Source: Xanthostigma xanthostigma
Lineage: Eukaryota > Arthropoda > Insecta > Raphidioptera > Raphidiidae
Length of the DNA stretch: 64,000 nucleotides
Reading direction: 5' to 3'
NCBI GenBank assembly: GCA_963575645.1
Contig: OY754464.1
Coordinates: 79,086,948-79,150,947 of the forward strand
The notes under the pieces are model-generated. The model worked only from the letters and a program-made list of their open reading frames with translations. It ran no database searches and had not been told where the DNA came from. Every line of letters starts with the position of its first letter. Position 1 is the first letter of the stretch. The translations under genes were made by a program, and so were the position numbers. Positions 11,324-22,559 of this stretch are shown one piece after another.

Positions 11324-11775
11324 CAGCGTGTCCACAAAAGTTCTTTACAAATGAAATTTTTTTAACTATTGGAGCAAAAACTTTTTCTGTGGAAAAGTTC
11401 TGCTTCGTCTAAAACCTCTAAAACACCAAAGAACATTTTAGAAGGAGAACTTTTCTTTGAATGGAGAAAGATGGAGGACATGTTGAATTATGATTTATAA
11501 TTCTGAGTAAATAATTACTTAGAAGTTAGTTATGTTATTATTTTGAATTGATTATGTAACTAATTTTGCGAAAATCTTGAATATCACAGATAATTTTTAT
11601 TTTTAGTAAAATAAAACTTTTTGATTTCCCTCGTATAACTTTAGGCCGCAAAAAATTTTCTTTGGTGTTTTAGAGGTTTTGGACGAAGCAGAACTTTTCC
11701 ACAGAAAAAAAATTTTTGCTCCAATAATTAATAAAAAAAAATGCCATTTGTTAAATAACTTCCGTGGACACGCTG
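11324..11775. mobile_element. Mariner-like MITE with long inverted repeats
   Basis: The ends CAGCGTGTCCAC and GTGGACACGCTG are flanked by TA. Inverted similarity continues inward (AAAGTTCTGCTTCGTC and AACACCAAAG with their complements). Short frames inside are spurious. Confidence 0.75.
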
Positions 11776-12652
11776 TATAATTTAAGTTCTCGGTGATCTT
11801 GTAAAAAATCGTTTTCAACATTTCGATAAATTAACAAAAATTGCTTTTTAGAAGCGACAAAACGCTGCATTTGTACTTCAATATTTGGAACACCATTAAA
11901 GAGGCGTAAATATCCTTCCCTCAGGATATGGTCATTTCTGACACACCTTTAAATACACACAGAACTTGACTCGAGCGAAACCGGGCTCGAATATCGTATG
12001 ATTTGTAGTTTGGAGTTGAGCGACTCGCTTTTTAATTTACGCGTATTTATAATACGAGTCCCTCTATATATCCGCGTGTACAAATTATATAATTAGCTAC
12101 GAACATTTGCTACTCGTCTATATAATATGCAATTACGCCTTTATATTTGGTTAATCAAAAATTACTCTCGCTTCGAGGCATTTAATTTTTAAATAAGCGT
12201 AAAAACATGGCTGCATTCTTATTTACGCTTACCATAAACGTTCAGTCTGACATTTAGCATAACTACATTCGACATTTTCTGTCAAATTTTTATTGCACAC
12301 TAGCTGCTCCCCGCGGCTCCGCACGTGATTGTGATGAAGCACGGTAGCGACAACAGGAGTGTATCTTTCAGCTATATATTATATTAGCGGTTCCGTCCGG
12401 TTTCACCCGGGTGCAAAAGAACGAATAGAGGAGAGGAACATGAACACGCACATTCATCTTAGTTTACCGAGACGAATGTTGTGTCCAAATTTCATGATGA
12501 TCGGAGTTACCGTTCAAAAGTTTTTGTCGGACGGACAAATTTTCAGTTACATTTTTCATTGATGCTCCGCTCCTATTGGTCGTAGCGTGATATTATATAG
12601 CCTATAGCCTTCCTCGATAAATGAACTGTCCAACAAAAGACAACATGTTTTT

Positions 12653-13382
12653 AATGAGTCTTTTTCCTGAAGTACGAGAAATCACTCACTAGTAGCGCTA
12701 GTAGTTCGGTAGGGACAAACACTGTCAAATCCACATAATATAAACACACATTAAAGTGTACTTGAAAAAAAAATGTTTTTAACAGAAGATGATGTTCCTG
12801 GAGCAAAACTAAAATTTGCAACTGTAAAAGATAACAATGTAGTAACATTAAAACGTTGGCTTGCGTGTCGTAATTTAAAAGTATCTGGAAAAAAATGAAT
12901 TAATAGACAGGTTAGTATGCAGACTCTAGTAAAATATTAGCGATAAATTCAAACTGTAATAAGAGAAATTGAAAATAATTATGAATTTTAGATTTATTTC
13001 CAAATGAAATATGAATCAAAAATATATGGTAATAAAATAAATTTAATTAAATATAATAAATGAATATAATTTAATAAAAGATTGAGGTTATATCTCATTC
13101 TAATCAATGGTAATAAGCTGTGAAAAATTTACTATTCATTTTTTATTCATTTAATTAATTTTAAAAATAATTTCGATAACATAATCTGTAAATGATGACT
13201 TTCAGTGATAAGTTTATCAGTTCAAAATTTTTTTTATCTCAGATTTATATTTTTAAATAATAAAATAATATCACGTACCTAAATAACATTGGTTGGCATG
13301 TAAATATTTTATGTTTGTCCCTACTACTAGTGCTGCCTCTCGTGACACTTTCGCTGCACTATTCTCAGGAAAAAGGCTCATT
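12653..13382 (+). mobile_element. TIR transposon relic carrying a SAP-like exon
   Basis: Imperfect terminal repeats AATGAGTCTTTTTCCTGA and TCAGGAAAAAGGCTCATT; a second inverted block near the ends is AGGGACAAAC and its complement. It interrupts a Helitron. Internal deletion of a larger coding element is inferred from the leftover exon. Confidence 0.65.
12773..12910 (+). pseudogene. SAP-like domain first exon, frameshifted
   Basis: ATG opens MFLTEDDVPGAKLKF, then VVTLKRWLACRNLKVSGKK, followed by a stop (12896-12898). A one-base shift in the A-run would continue as ELIDR up to a donor-like CAG|gttagt. The pattern T..LKRWL.CR.....GKK.EL..R is that of a SAP-type helix pair seen in the first exon of some animal transposon proteins with nuclease modules; that association is from memory. 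No downstream exon is recognised, so it is a dead fragment. Confidence 0.55.
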
Positions 13383-13567
13383 CGAACCAGTAGTTCCTGA
13401 GATTAGCGCGTTCAATCAAACAAACAAACAAACTCTTCAGCTTTTTATATTACTTAGTATAGATAGCTGTTACTCGCGACTTCGTCCTCGTGGAATTTAA
13501 CAAAGAATGTTTGTTCAGTTCGCAGAGTTTACGATAAGACTCTGCCTATTTTACGTATCTAGATATA

Positions 13568-13820
13568 CTAGCCGCGGCGAAAGATGAAGCCACCGCGTCA
13601 TATAGTGACGTGAACGCATTGTGCCCGACTTCTAGCTTGCTATTGGCTGTTTCGGAGATCCATGTGCGTCGAGTGTTTATTTTTATTCTTCCGCTATATC
13701 TACCGCTATAAATGGATATGTCGAATTTATTCCACACGCCACTGTCTGCGGGCAAGTAGACGTTCACTACTATATTATTGAGGACGTGCCTGGCTTCAAC
13801 TCTCACCGCGGGCACTATAT
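13568..13820 (+). mobile_element. MITE upstream of Poxn paired-domain exon
   Basis: Bounded by GCCGCGGCGAAAGATGAAGC and (in complement) GTGCCCGCGGTGAGAGTTGA, which are imperfect inverted repeats. Its right end is only about 80 bp from the splice acceptor at 13901. A reversed, deleted copy lies at 14171-14248. The 98-codon - strand frame covering it is repeat-derived. Confidence 0.65.
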
Positions 13821-13901
13821 TAGCTACATCGACAAACTCCATTCAAAATTATTATATTCTATTTTTTTTTTTTGTTAAATATATTTATCTGTTTTGTGCA
13901 G

Positions 13902-14122
13902 GTCAAGCCGGTGTGAACCAATTAGGCGGCGTCTTCGTCAACGGTCGGCCTTTGCCCGACTGTGTCCGACGTCGGATCGTCGAACTGGCTTTGATGGGCG
14001 TCAGGCCGTGCGATATTTCGCGACAGTTGCTGGTCTCCCACGGCTGTGTGTCGAAAATTCTGACGCGATTTTATGAAACCGGCTCGATTCGACCAGGTTC
14101 TATCGGCGGAAGCAAAACTAAG
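13902..14122 (+). CDS. Poxn: Pox neuro, paired-domain exon (N-terminal PAI half)
   Basis: Pox neuro is a paired-domain (Pax-class) transcription factor that specifies sensory-organ identity in insects. This exon encodes 74 residues, essentially the PAI subdomain. It opens with [12 protein letters not shown], then [38 protein letters not shown] and [17 protein letters not shown]. The GQAG start, the DCVRRR variant and the SKTK end point to Poxn rather than Pax2/5/8, Pax6 or Pox meso, as judged from remembered family sequences. The acceptor is tttgtgcag at 13901; the first Gly codon is split (phase 1), as in other Pax genes. The donor is AAG|gtaaat at 14122/14123, phase 0. The reading frame runs upstream into AT-rich intron, so the ATG at 13778 is not the start. 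The true start needs an unfound short upstream exon. The exon is much more GC-rich than its surroundings and is bracketed by two MITE copies. Confidence 0.95.
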
Positions 14123-14170
14123 GTAAATATTAAACCTATATCAGCAGCATTTTACATTGTCTTCCTGATG

Positions 14171-14248
14171 TATAGTGCCCGCGATGAGAGATGAAGCCAG
14201 GCACCTATGCTATTACTGTGACGCGGTGGCTTCATCTTTCGCCGAGCG
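14171..14248 (-). mobile_element. Internally deleted reverse copy of the same MITE
   Basis: Begins TATAGTGCCCGCGATGAGAG and ends GCGGTGGCTTCATCTTTCGC, the two ends of the 13.6 kb element in opposite orientation with the middle missing. It starts about 48 bp after the Poxn splice donor. Confidence 0.7.
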
Positions 14249-14333
14249 TACTTTACCTGCTTTTACAAAAGGTTTGTATCTTTATCGAGAATTGAAATCA
14301 CTGTCAGTTGTATAGAACGTATATGCTATAGAG

Positions 14334-14689
14334 CAGGGGCGGGCAAGTCTCTTGATCGTCGGGCCACATTGCTGATGAATACCGTGGGCCAAAAATTTGG
14401 AGAGCAAAAAAAAGGGTCCTTTCATTTCTGCAACAAAAATTTGGAGAGCAAAAAAAAAAGGTCCAAAGGTCCTTTCATTTCTACAACAAAAATTTGGAGA
14501 GCAAAAAAAAAGGTCTTTTCAAACAAAAAGTTCTTTTTTCGACTGTTGCGGCCCTTTTTCTTAATTTTTTTTTTATGCGCCTAATTATATTATATTACAG
14601 AGTAGCTACTGTTTGCTACAATTGTTAAGAAACACCCATTGTTACAACGCTATCAACATAGAAAAATTAGTTTATTTTTTTCAAACAAT
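14334..14689. mobile_element. Possible hAT left end with short tandem repeats
   Basis: CAGGGGCGGGCAAG resembles a hAT end, followed by GGGCCACATTG. Three repeats of AATTTGGAGAGCAAAAAAAA lie at about 14394-14510. A matching right end was not found. Confidence 0.35.
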
Positions 14690-14761
14690 GTCACCGTCGG
14701 GATACGAACCCCGAATCTTTCCACTCTCGCGGCGGACTGAGTTACATTACACCACAGTGAC
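14690..14761 (-). pseudogene. 72-bp tRNA-like sequence
   Basis: On the - strand GTCACTG pairs with CGGTGAC as a 7-bp acceptor stem, and TCGGG/CCCGA forms a T-stem. The D-arm and the anticodon arm (CCGCCGCGAGAGTGG) are irregular, without a clear U33. A SINE head or tRNA relic is more likely than a working gene. Confidence 0.45.
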
Positions 14762-15810
14762 ACAACTATCAAACTACCATTCTAATATTTATAGCATTGG
14801 TAACTGCTTTTTTTCACATCATGCGAGAGCCAATTATACCTATTAGTTAACGCTAGATATGAACCATCACAGTAGTGAGAGCTATGAGTGAATCAAAGGT
14901 GAAATAATATTGTTTCCTTACGTTATATTAGGTATATTGCCAAACTATTTTCGCTCTTAATAATCATTTATAAAATGCTTCGCGGGCCGGATAAAATGTC
15001 TACGTCGAATATGTCGAACATATTCAAGGTGTCAGACATTTTAAATGGCTCATATTATTTGTCAGAGAACATTATTTTAGCGTTTTGGTTGAAGTTTTTA
15101 AGCTATCCAATTATAAAAACAAACAGTATCTACAAATTTTTACATGTCGTCAAAACAACATCTTTCGGAAAGTTTAGAAGGAAGACGCCCCAAAATCAAG
15201 AAAAGTCATAGAGGAAATAGGTGTCAGACTATAGGCCTAATGAAGCCATATACAAAGTTTGGGGAGAGTATGTATCAATAAAATTTGCTGACGGGCACTC
15301 TGACTATAAGCAGTTGCTTATTTTGCTCAATGGTTAATCCGGCACTGCTGCAGACAGACAGACAGACAAAATTACTTTCAAATTTATAGTATTAGTTTGA
15401 ATGAATTTAATGCCTTCAACACTTTTAATTTATGCACCAAATTAGTCTTAATAGTTTCGATACTAAACAAAGATTCTTATCTAAGGCAATAAGTCAAGTT
15501 TTTTCAGTAAAATGTAACAATACGTGTTTTTTTCAAAAGATAATTAAATTAAAGATTAAAAAGAAGCGGCCATAAAAATTGAAAAAATGACAGAATATGA
15601 TGAAAAGGCGCAGATAAATATCTTGGCACGAATGTGTGAATTACACATACAATATGCCAACCTACCTTTAGTGGTAGTAAATAAAAAATAAATAAAAAAC
15701 TGCCAGCTAAATTATTAGTGTGTGTACCGTATACTGTATAGACATCGCGGCTGGTCCGGCACAGAACTGCGCCGTGTCTGAAATGTATTTCGGATGGCAA
15801 ACCGGTGGAC
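14762..15810. other. Poxn intron, no recognised gene
   Basis: AT-rich. Short frames at 14975-15211 and 15549-15800 lack domain patterns and good composition. A CAGACAGACAGACA run lies at about 15351. Confidence 0.5.
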
Positions 15811-16368
15811 TAGAGATGAGACAAACGGGTCTTTTTAGTGATCTGCATCTTTGCATCTGGATCCCGTATGTGAGCCGGCTCCCTGAACCGGTTCAAAAAG
15901 AGCCGAGTTCTGAATATGTTATTCGAGTCAACTGAGCCACTGAGTTAGTTGAGTCAAGTCAATCATATCACCTAATATTATGCCAGTGACTGACTTACAT
16001 ATTATAAGACGGGGTTTTACAGGTTGCTACTTGCTATGTTACAGAAAGCATATTACAATATGCAATACAATACCTTAAATAGTTGTGACTTAAGTAAAAC
16101 ACTGTAATAATTGTACCGCCTAGTGCATAGTGAGTACACTGTATAGTTGTATAATGTATAGCTATATAGAATGCATAGCCAAACATATTATACATAAGTC
16201 ATTTGAGCTGACATATACTTCTGTGCTTCTGTGTGTTAAGGGTTTCACTGAGTTATGCGGATCCGTTGATCCGTCGGCTCATAGGTATAAAAAAGTGAGC
16301 CGGCTTTCACGAATCTTCTGTCGGAGTCGGCTCTTTGAACCGGTTCAGATCTGAGTTACCCAACCCTA
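15811..16368. mobile_element. hAT-type MITE with 8-bp target duplication
   Basis: Flanked by CGGTGGAC (15803-15810, 16369-16376). The interior carries GAGCCGGCTC and GAACCGGTTCA-type motifs in inverted order near both ends. Confidence 0.8.
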
Positions 16369-16919
16369 CGGTGGACCGATAAAAATGTTGTTCACCCCAA
16401 TTGAATAGACTTAAAAAAAAATCCAGTCAATAGTTCATATGCATGAGACTCGAAATTGGTTTAAACTTTTATTTCCAAGTATATTTTAGTTCCTGATCGT
16501 ATCCTAATGGTTATTTTATTAATCTAATCATTGAAAAAAATGCAAATAGTAAAAAAGAAATGTAGAAATTACGCGCTAATTTCGAATTTTCAAAAAACGC
16601 AGTGTGACATCAGAGTATATATCAACAACAGTTTCCATGACGACTATGTCGTCTCACAGTAAGATTATGTCAGTATTTAGAGAAAACAACAAATAAACTT
16701 CATTTAGAACATTGACAATTTGACATCAAGGTTGACATGCATCGTATATCATGACGTCACATAAGCCCGCCAACATGGCCGATTGTTTAAACTGTCTATT
16801 TTTGAATGTGAAATTTAATTTTTTTTTCTTATGATAAAATTACATTTTTAAATGATTATCAATTTTTTCCCGTATTATGGTTGACTAAATAATCTATTAA
16901 AAATATAAAAAAAATACAT

Positions 16920-17717
16920 GCATATGACCTATTGGGCGACGGGACCATTCCAACTTCTAAAATATTTACATTTGAAATAAAATTTCTGATATTGCGTGAG
17001 GTTACGCGGATACTGGCTAGTATCTGAAAATGTATTATTTTGCACACTTTCAGTCCATTCTATCATATGCCATAACTGCCTGGGGAAGCTCCAATGATAT
17101 ACATAGACTTTTAAAATTACAAAAAAGGGCCATTAGAGCCATAACAGGGATAAGGAAAAGAGACAGCTGTAAGTCATATTTTAGAAGTTTAAATATTATG
17201 ACGGTACCCTGTTTATATATTTTTCATATTTTAGTATTCGTAAAAGAAAATATAGAAATGTTTGATTTGGTACAAAGTAATCATGACCATATTACAAGAA
17301 ACGACACAATTTTATTAGTACCCAAACATAAGACATCTTTTTTTAAAAAAAGTTTTAAATACAACGCGATAACTTGTTTTAATAAAATTAGTGTATCATT
17401 AAAGAAAATGGACACTAAATGTTTTAGAAAGACCATTAAGGAAATTTTAATTAGAAAGTGCTACTACACTTATAATGATTTTTTAAATGACGCAAATTTT
17501 GCATAATAGTAGGTACTATACAACACCAAACCAGTTTTAAAATTTATTATTTTATAGCTCTTTTATTTATGTTTTAGTATTTTATTCTATTATTTTATAT
17601 TATTATTAGTTGTATTTCTTACAACTATATAATATTGAATTTTTAATTATATGTAACACATATTTACTGTATTCTCCGGACTTACCCTATGTCGGATAGA
17701 CAAATTGGGAATAATAA

Positions 17718-17755
<38 letters not shown>

Positions 17756-18275
17756 ATATGATATTTGCTATTCGTTGGCATGGTTACGTACATAATATTT
17801 TCCACGTCATATAAAGATTAATCAAAGCATGCTTAACTAGTATATTTCTGACAGATCTACAAAACAAAAGTACAGCTGTTTTTTTTTTTATTTTCAAAAT
17901 ATTTCCGAAACTATAAAGTTTAGAAAAAAAATGTTTAACGAAACTTTCTTGAAAACAATAAATAGAATAATAAGCCGTTATGAAAAGTATACCATTATTA
18001 TATAAAAAACAACGTTATAGCACATATCTCGTTTGCGCATGCACCGATTTTCCCCAAAAACAATAGGGCTCTTCATATTTACGTATTAAACATTCTTCCA
18101 AAATTTGGTTTCAATCCGTTCATCCGTTTGACTTGTATCGTGCTCACAGACTAACAGACGCACAGAGTTTTTTCCAAAAATATGTTTTTTGGATTCGGGG
18201 GACCTCAAAACGAAAACAATCTTGTAAAATTTTGAAAAGTAAATTTTGACCTAAACTAGTACCATAAATCGCATT
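16920..18275 (+). repeat. Dispersed repeat R, split by a LINE
   Basis: Matches 21826-22440 in reverse. Shared blocks include GCGCATGCACCGATTTTCCC, AATAGGGCTCTTCATATT and TTTCCGAAACTATAAAGTTT. The LINE at 17023-17752 interrupts it at GGCTAGTA|TTCAATATG; the other copy shows the empty site. A partial relative lies at about 26255-26530. Class unknown. Confidence 0.7.
17023..17752 (+). pseudogene. 5'-truncated LINE, ORF2 C-terminus with (ATT)n tail
   Basis: About 155 intact codons (17030-17506) encode SILSYAITAWG, LLKLQKRAIRAITGIRKRDS, the DHITRN box, PKHKTSFFKKSFKYNAITCF and a basic tail (FRKTIKEILIRKCYY) before the stop. This is the C-terminal end of a jockey/CR1-like polymerase. The 3' UTR ends in at least 13 ATT units. 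The absence of internal stops suggests a rather young insertion. The catalytic part is absent. Confidence 0.85.
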
Positions 18276-18437
18276 GCAATAATCGCTGATGGCACGAATA
18301 AGTCGTGTAAACGTTTTATGACCAACTAGATAATGTATCTTCCTCAGATTAGTCCAATTATTTGTCGCATGTTAAAAACATTTTATATTACAGTCAGTTC
18401 CCACAATAAAAAAGATTAATTAAAAAGAAAATTTTGA

Positions 18438-18786
18438 TCTATACTTACATATAAAAATCTCGTGTCACTATGTTCGTCCGCGCTAATCTCCGAAACAACT
18501 GAACCGATTTTAATGAAATTTTGTAAATGTATCTTGCTTGATCCAACTAACATAGTTTTTATTAAATATGTTGTACAAAATTACGTTGTTTTGTTAAAAC
18601 AACTGTCTTAGTAACATGTAACGACATCTGATAGTGCTAAAAGCTATTAGTTCAGAAACAAACAAAAAAAAACTGTTCAGACATTTCGGCGTTGTAGTCT
18701 TTTCTTAATGAAATACATTTTGCAGAATTTTCCGGTAACACAAAATATATCTATCGCACCCGGGTGAAACCGGGACGGTCCGCTAG
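18438..18786 (+). mobile_element. Non-autonomous Helitron (second subfamily), complete
   Basis: A|TCTATACTTACATATAAAAA ... CACCCGGGTGAAACCGG hairpin ... GGTCCGCTAG|T. Canonical TC and CTAG ends between A and T. 349 bp, no coding. Confidence 0.85.
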
Positions 18787-18892
18787 TCTAGAATATAAAC
18801 ATTTTTACAGTGTAATGTTTTTAAAGTTTATGGAACCCTGTTTAATCTAAGCGCTACAGTTGAAGTGGAAGGTATACAAACTCAAGTTTAAC

Positions 18893-19848
18893 TAAATTCC
18901 AGAAGCTATGGGCTATATGCAGGGAGGTGGAGATTTATCGATGCGAGCGTTAGTGGTGAGCACTAGGGGAAACTTCCAACTCAAATTTTCCGTATGTCAG
19001 TGAGCAATGTTTATTAAAAGTGAAAATAAATTTTATAAAGTTTTTTAATTACAAAGAAAACATGGGCAGAACTATAGGCGATCTGGAAATGCTTGTTGTG
19101 TTCCGGGCTGCTGCGCTGATGGCGATTTAAGTAAAATTAAGATCGTTGGCGCCATAATTTGACGTTACGCTGTCAGTGTAAACAAATTAATTATTTATAT
19201 AATTAATAATTAATAATAAATAAATAATTCTCATGTATACTGAAGGAGATTGATTTGGTTGAGGAACAATTGAAAAATAAGCTTTACCAGAGTATCGCTT
19301 GTGGCCAACATTTCGAAAAATATGTACAATATTTATTTTCATATATTGGACAGAACAATTTTATTTAAAGACTGTTTTATGACATTTTTAAATTTAAAAA
19401 CTGTTAAAATTCATAATAAATGATCATGTATATTACAATAATAATTTGTACAATTTACCATCTCAACTTGCATTGAGGCCCTGATGATAAAAATATGTTT
19501 TTCGAAACGTTGGCCACAAGCGATACTCTGGTAAAGCTTATTTTTCAATTGTTCCTCAACCACATAAATCTTCTTCAATACATATTTTTGGAACAAAACT
19601 TCTACTAACAATTCTCATGTACCTTTTATGTTATGCTATTTGTTTAATGGTTTACAATCTGAATATTTATGTATTTAAAATGAACAGCAGTTTTCCTTAT
19701 TACATTTTTTTAAACATCATGGCCAACTAGTTTTTGACTTATCACCATAGAAACATGTCGCGATTACCATAAGAAGTGAGTTCAATAATTCTCTATTACC
19801 CACTAGCGGCACTAGTGGGCTTCGTGTACACAGCCTATAAGGCATATC
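18893..19848 (+). repeat. Dispersed repeat Q, split by a Penelope-like foldback
   Basis: Matches 57520-58076 in reverse (GGAAACTTCCAACTC-like, TTTTCCGTATG, CTGTCAGTGTAAACAAATTA, ATTCAATAATTCTC-like blocks). The insertion at 19238-19609 is absent from the other copy. Confidence 0.75.
19238..19609. mobile_element. Penelope-like foldback insertion with hammerhead-like motif
   Basis: Flanked by the 12-bp repeat AATTCTCATGTA (19226-19237, 19610-19621). Arms share GCTTTACCAGAGTATCGCTT and AAGCGATACTCTGGTAAAGC. The right arm has CTGATGA-T-AAAAA...TTTTT-CGAAACGTTGGCC at about 19480-19514. Same family as 22876-23393. Confidence 0.8.
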
Positions 19849-20321
19849 GAATTCTTTGTACAGAAATATTTTTTGGAGCTACAGTCATGATAATTCTTTT
19901 TTAATATTGAAGCTTATAAATTACTGCGTTTATTTGTTGGCATCAAATAAAATTCAATTCGGAGTATTAGTTATGTTAAAATTTATAAAGCCATAAAGTG
20001 AGCAATAAAATTGAATTATTTTTTTATCGATAACATCGCTGCAGTTCTGGAACACACTTACACGTTCCCAGAACACAAGAGACACGACCGTAAATTCAAC
20101 TACAATCATGTAAGCACGCATATCGGCTATGGAAAAATGTACTCTGAGCTTTATAATTTTTTCAGTTATAATTTTACAACCTCGAATTTGTCAAATTCAA
20201 TAACATTCAAAACATAATTTATTTTAATGAAACTTTTATTTTGACGATGACACTAACGCCATCGGTAGGATTTTAGGATGAACGGCTCAATATTCAACAA
20301 AAATACCAAGGAGTATAATAA

Positions 20322-20733
20322 TAATAATGGGTTTACCGTCCGTTTCTCGACTTTATGTCATAATATACTATTTTCCATCTATCACACTTCCCGTTATATT
20401 TTACATTTTTAAACTTCCACTTAATTAATAGCAATGGGCGAATGAAGGAATTTTTAGGAAATTAGGATAAGGTAAGCAACTTTTGAGCATAGGAGATTGA
20501 CAGGTAATCGGCCATGGCCTTGAATAAGGAACCATCTCGATATTTATCTGGAATTGTTGAGGGAAACCATGGAAAACCTCAACAAGATGGCCGGTACAGG
20601 AATTACCGTTTCTCAGCGAGAGGCAGTGGATAAAACTTCCAACCACATATGCCCCCGCCGGGATTCGAACCCAGAACCTTCCGAATACGAGTCTAGTGCT
20701 CTGACCGCTACTCTATCCCGATCTGTAATACCA
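20322..20733 (-). repeat. tRNA-derived SINE, full-length copy
   Basis: On the - strand, the tRNA-like head is CGGTCAGAGCACTAGACTCG followed later by GGTTCTGGGTTCGAATCCCG. The body is CCATGGTTTCCCTCAACAAT through AAACGGACGGTAAACCC. B-box-like GGTTCGAATCC is intact. Confidence 0.8.
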
Positions 20734-21825
20734 AGGAGGATAGTGCAGTGTGTATTTATTCCTCGTCTAATTCTTTTACCTGATAATTTGGTTAGTGAAA
20801 TGAAAGTAAATTTTATTCTGACGAGTAAATTTGTTCCAAGATTAGTAATTTCTATCTTTAATAGTGTTCTATGAATATGGCCATAAATAGATAAATGTGA
20901 CAGTTGATAAAATGGAGTTCGAAAAATCTTTATATGCAGTTTATTTGAAACACAGTTCACGTGCGGCAAATATATACTTTTTTTTACAATGAAAATAAAT
21001 ACTGCTTAGAACTAACATTATCAGTCGTGCTATCATAAAATGGCCGACATACACAATCAATAATTAATTGTTATGGACTATACCCGTTAGAAAATTGATT
21101 TAAATCCTTGACCACCTGTAAGTGAATTCATGAAATAAGTTTTTAATAGGCAAACATTAGTATAAGAACTGGGTGGTAATTAAATTATTATTTTTAACAC
21201 TTTTATTGTGAAAGTAATTATAATTTAATTTTTTTTTAATTAATAATCAAGGTATTTGTAATCGAATTATTTTTTGGAAATTAGTATTTGTTTTCGAAAA
21301 TTATTAAATCCTCAAATAATATTATACCTACTCAGGAGTACAATTACTATAATAATTTATTTCCGAATTAATTTAAGAATTATAATTATTTTTATAATAA
21401 TTAAATATGTTGATTGATGCCTCGACAATCTATGACCCATTTCATAATTTTAAGTAATCTCAACGGCGCTTTCAAAACTCTATAAAAAAACTTTCAAAAA
21501 ATCATGTACATACCTATATAAAAAATTATTATGTACCTACAATTCCTCCTTAGTCAGAAATACAGTAAATTTCAGATGGCTGTAACTGGTCTTCAAATTA
21601 TGATAATCATACGTTATTATAGAGTTTTTGAAAGCTTTAAGAGTCAGCTTCAAGAATTGTATAATAGTTATTTGTCAAAAAATTGAGATTATTAAAACTT
21701 CAATTAAAGAAAATCCCATGTTAATTAAATGGGAAACTAAAATTAAAAAAATCGGACTCTTAATATCTATTGTTGAGCTACAGCGCCCGTCTTTAGTGAG
21801 GATTTTACCATTCCAACCCACAAGT
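20734..21825. other. Poxn intron, no recognised gene
   Basis: AT-rich, with no repeat partner noticed. A small hairpin TACCATTCC/GGAATGGTA lies at about 21806-21836 next to repeat R. Confidence 0.5.
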
Positions 21826-22440
21826 GGGGAATGGTACTAGTTTAGGTCAAAAATCATTTTTCAAAAATTTTACAATATCTTTCCGTTTTGAGGTCATCCG
21901 AATCAAAAAACATATTTTTGAAAACTCTGTGCGTCTGTTACACTGTGAACACGATACAGGTCAAACGGATGAGCGGATTGAAACCTTTTGGAAGGATGTT
22001 TGGGATGCAAATATGAAGAGCCCTATTGTTTTTGGGGGAAATCGGCGCATGCGCAGAAGAGATATATGCTATAACGATGTTTTTTATATAATAATGGTAT
22101 ACTTTTCATGACGGCTTATTATTCTATTTATTTTTTCAAGAAAGTTTCGTTAAAATTTTTTTTTCTAAACTTTATAGTTTCGGAAATATTTTGAAAATAA
22201 AAAAAAATCAGCCGCTCTTTTGTTTTATGGATCTGTCAGAAGTACACTAGTTCGGCATGCTTTAATTAATTTTGCATGACGTGAAACATATTATATAGGT
22301 AACCATGGCAACGAATAGCAAATATCATATTGAATACTAGCCATTACCCGCGTCACCTCACGCGATATCAGGAATTTTATTTTCTTTCTTATATAACCAA
22401 ATGTCAACATTTTTGAAGTTGAAATGATCCCGTCGCCCAA
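21826..22440 (-). repeat. Dispersed repeat R, uninterrupted copy
   Basis: Reverse-orientation partner of 16920-18275 and the empty-site reference for the LINE there. Confidence 0.7.
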
Positions 22441-22559
22441 TTGGCTGGAATTTTTTCGAATTACCCTATAATACCCATTAACCCGACCCGTCTTTATAAC
22501 AGTCAAAAAATGATTGCCGACGCCTGTACTACTTGTTTTTCAAAAAAATATATAAAACA

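Larger units (their letters stand above)
12383..13463 (-). mobile_element. Helitron split by a nested TIR transposon relic
   Basis: The 3' terminus (TTAGCGGTTCCGTCCGG, CACCCGGGTG) lies at the left and the 5' terminus (TTCAGC...TATACTAAGTATAGA in + sense) at the right. The middle is displaced by 12653-13382. Confidence 0.75.

Noticed and set aside
11112..11354. 80-codon + strand ORF
   Set aside because: Phe/Lys-rich chance frame that runs into a mariner-like MITE.
13546..13842. 98-codon - strand ORF near Poxn
   Set aside because: It coincides with a MITE and has no recognisable protein family.
13778..13901. ATG at 13778 as Poxn start
   Set aside because: The sequence between it and [10 protein letters not shown] is AT-rich intron with a poly-T tract and a good acceptor; the Pax family starts with a short separate exon here.
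1..13901. Search for the short Poxn first exon
   Set aside because: No convincing ATG plus a few codons plus a phase-1 donor could be singled out by eye; a tiny exon cannot be recognised without transcript data.
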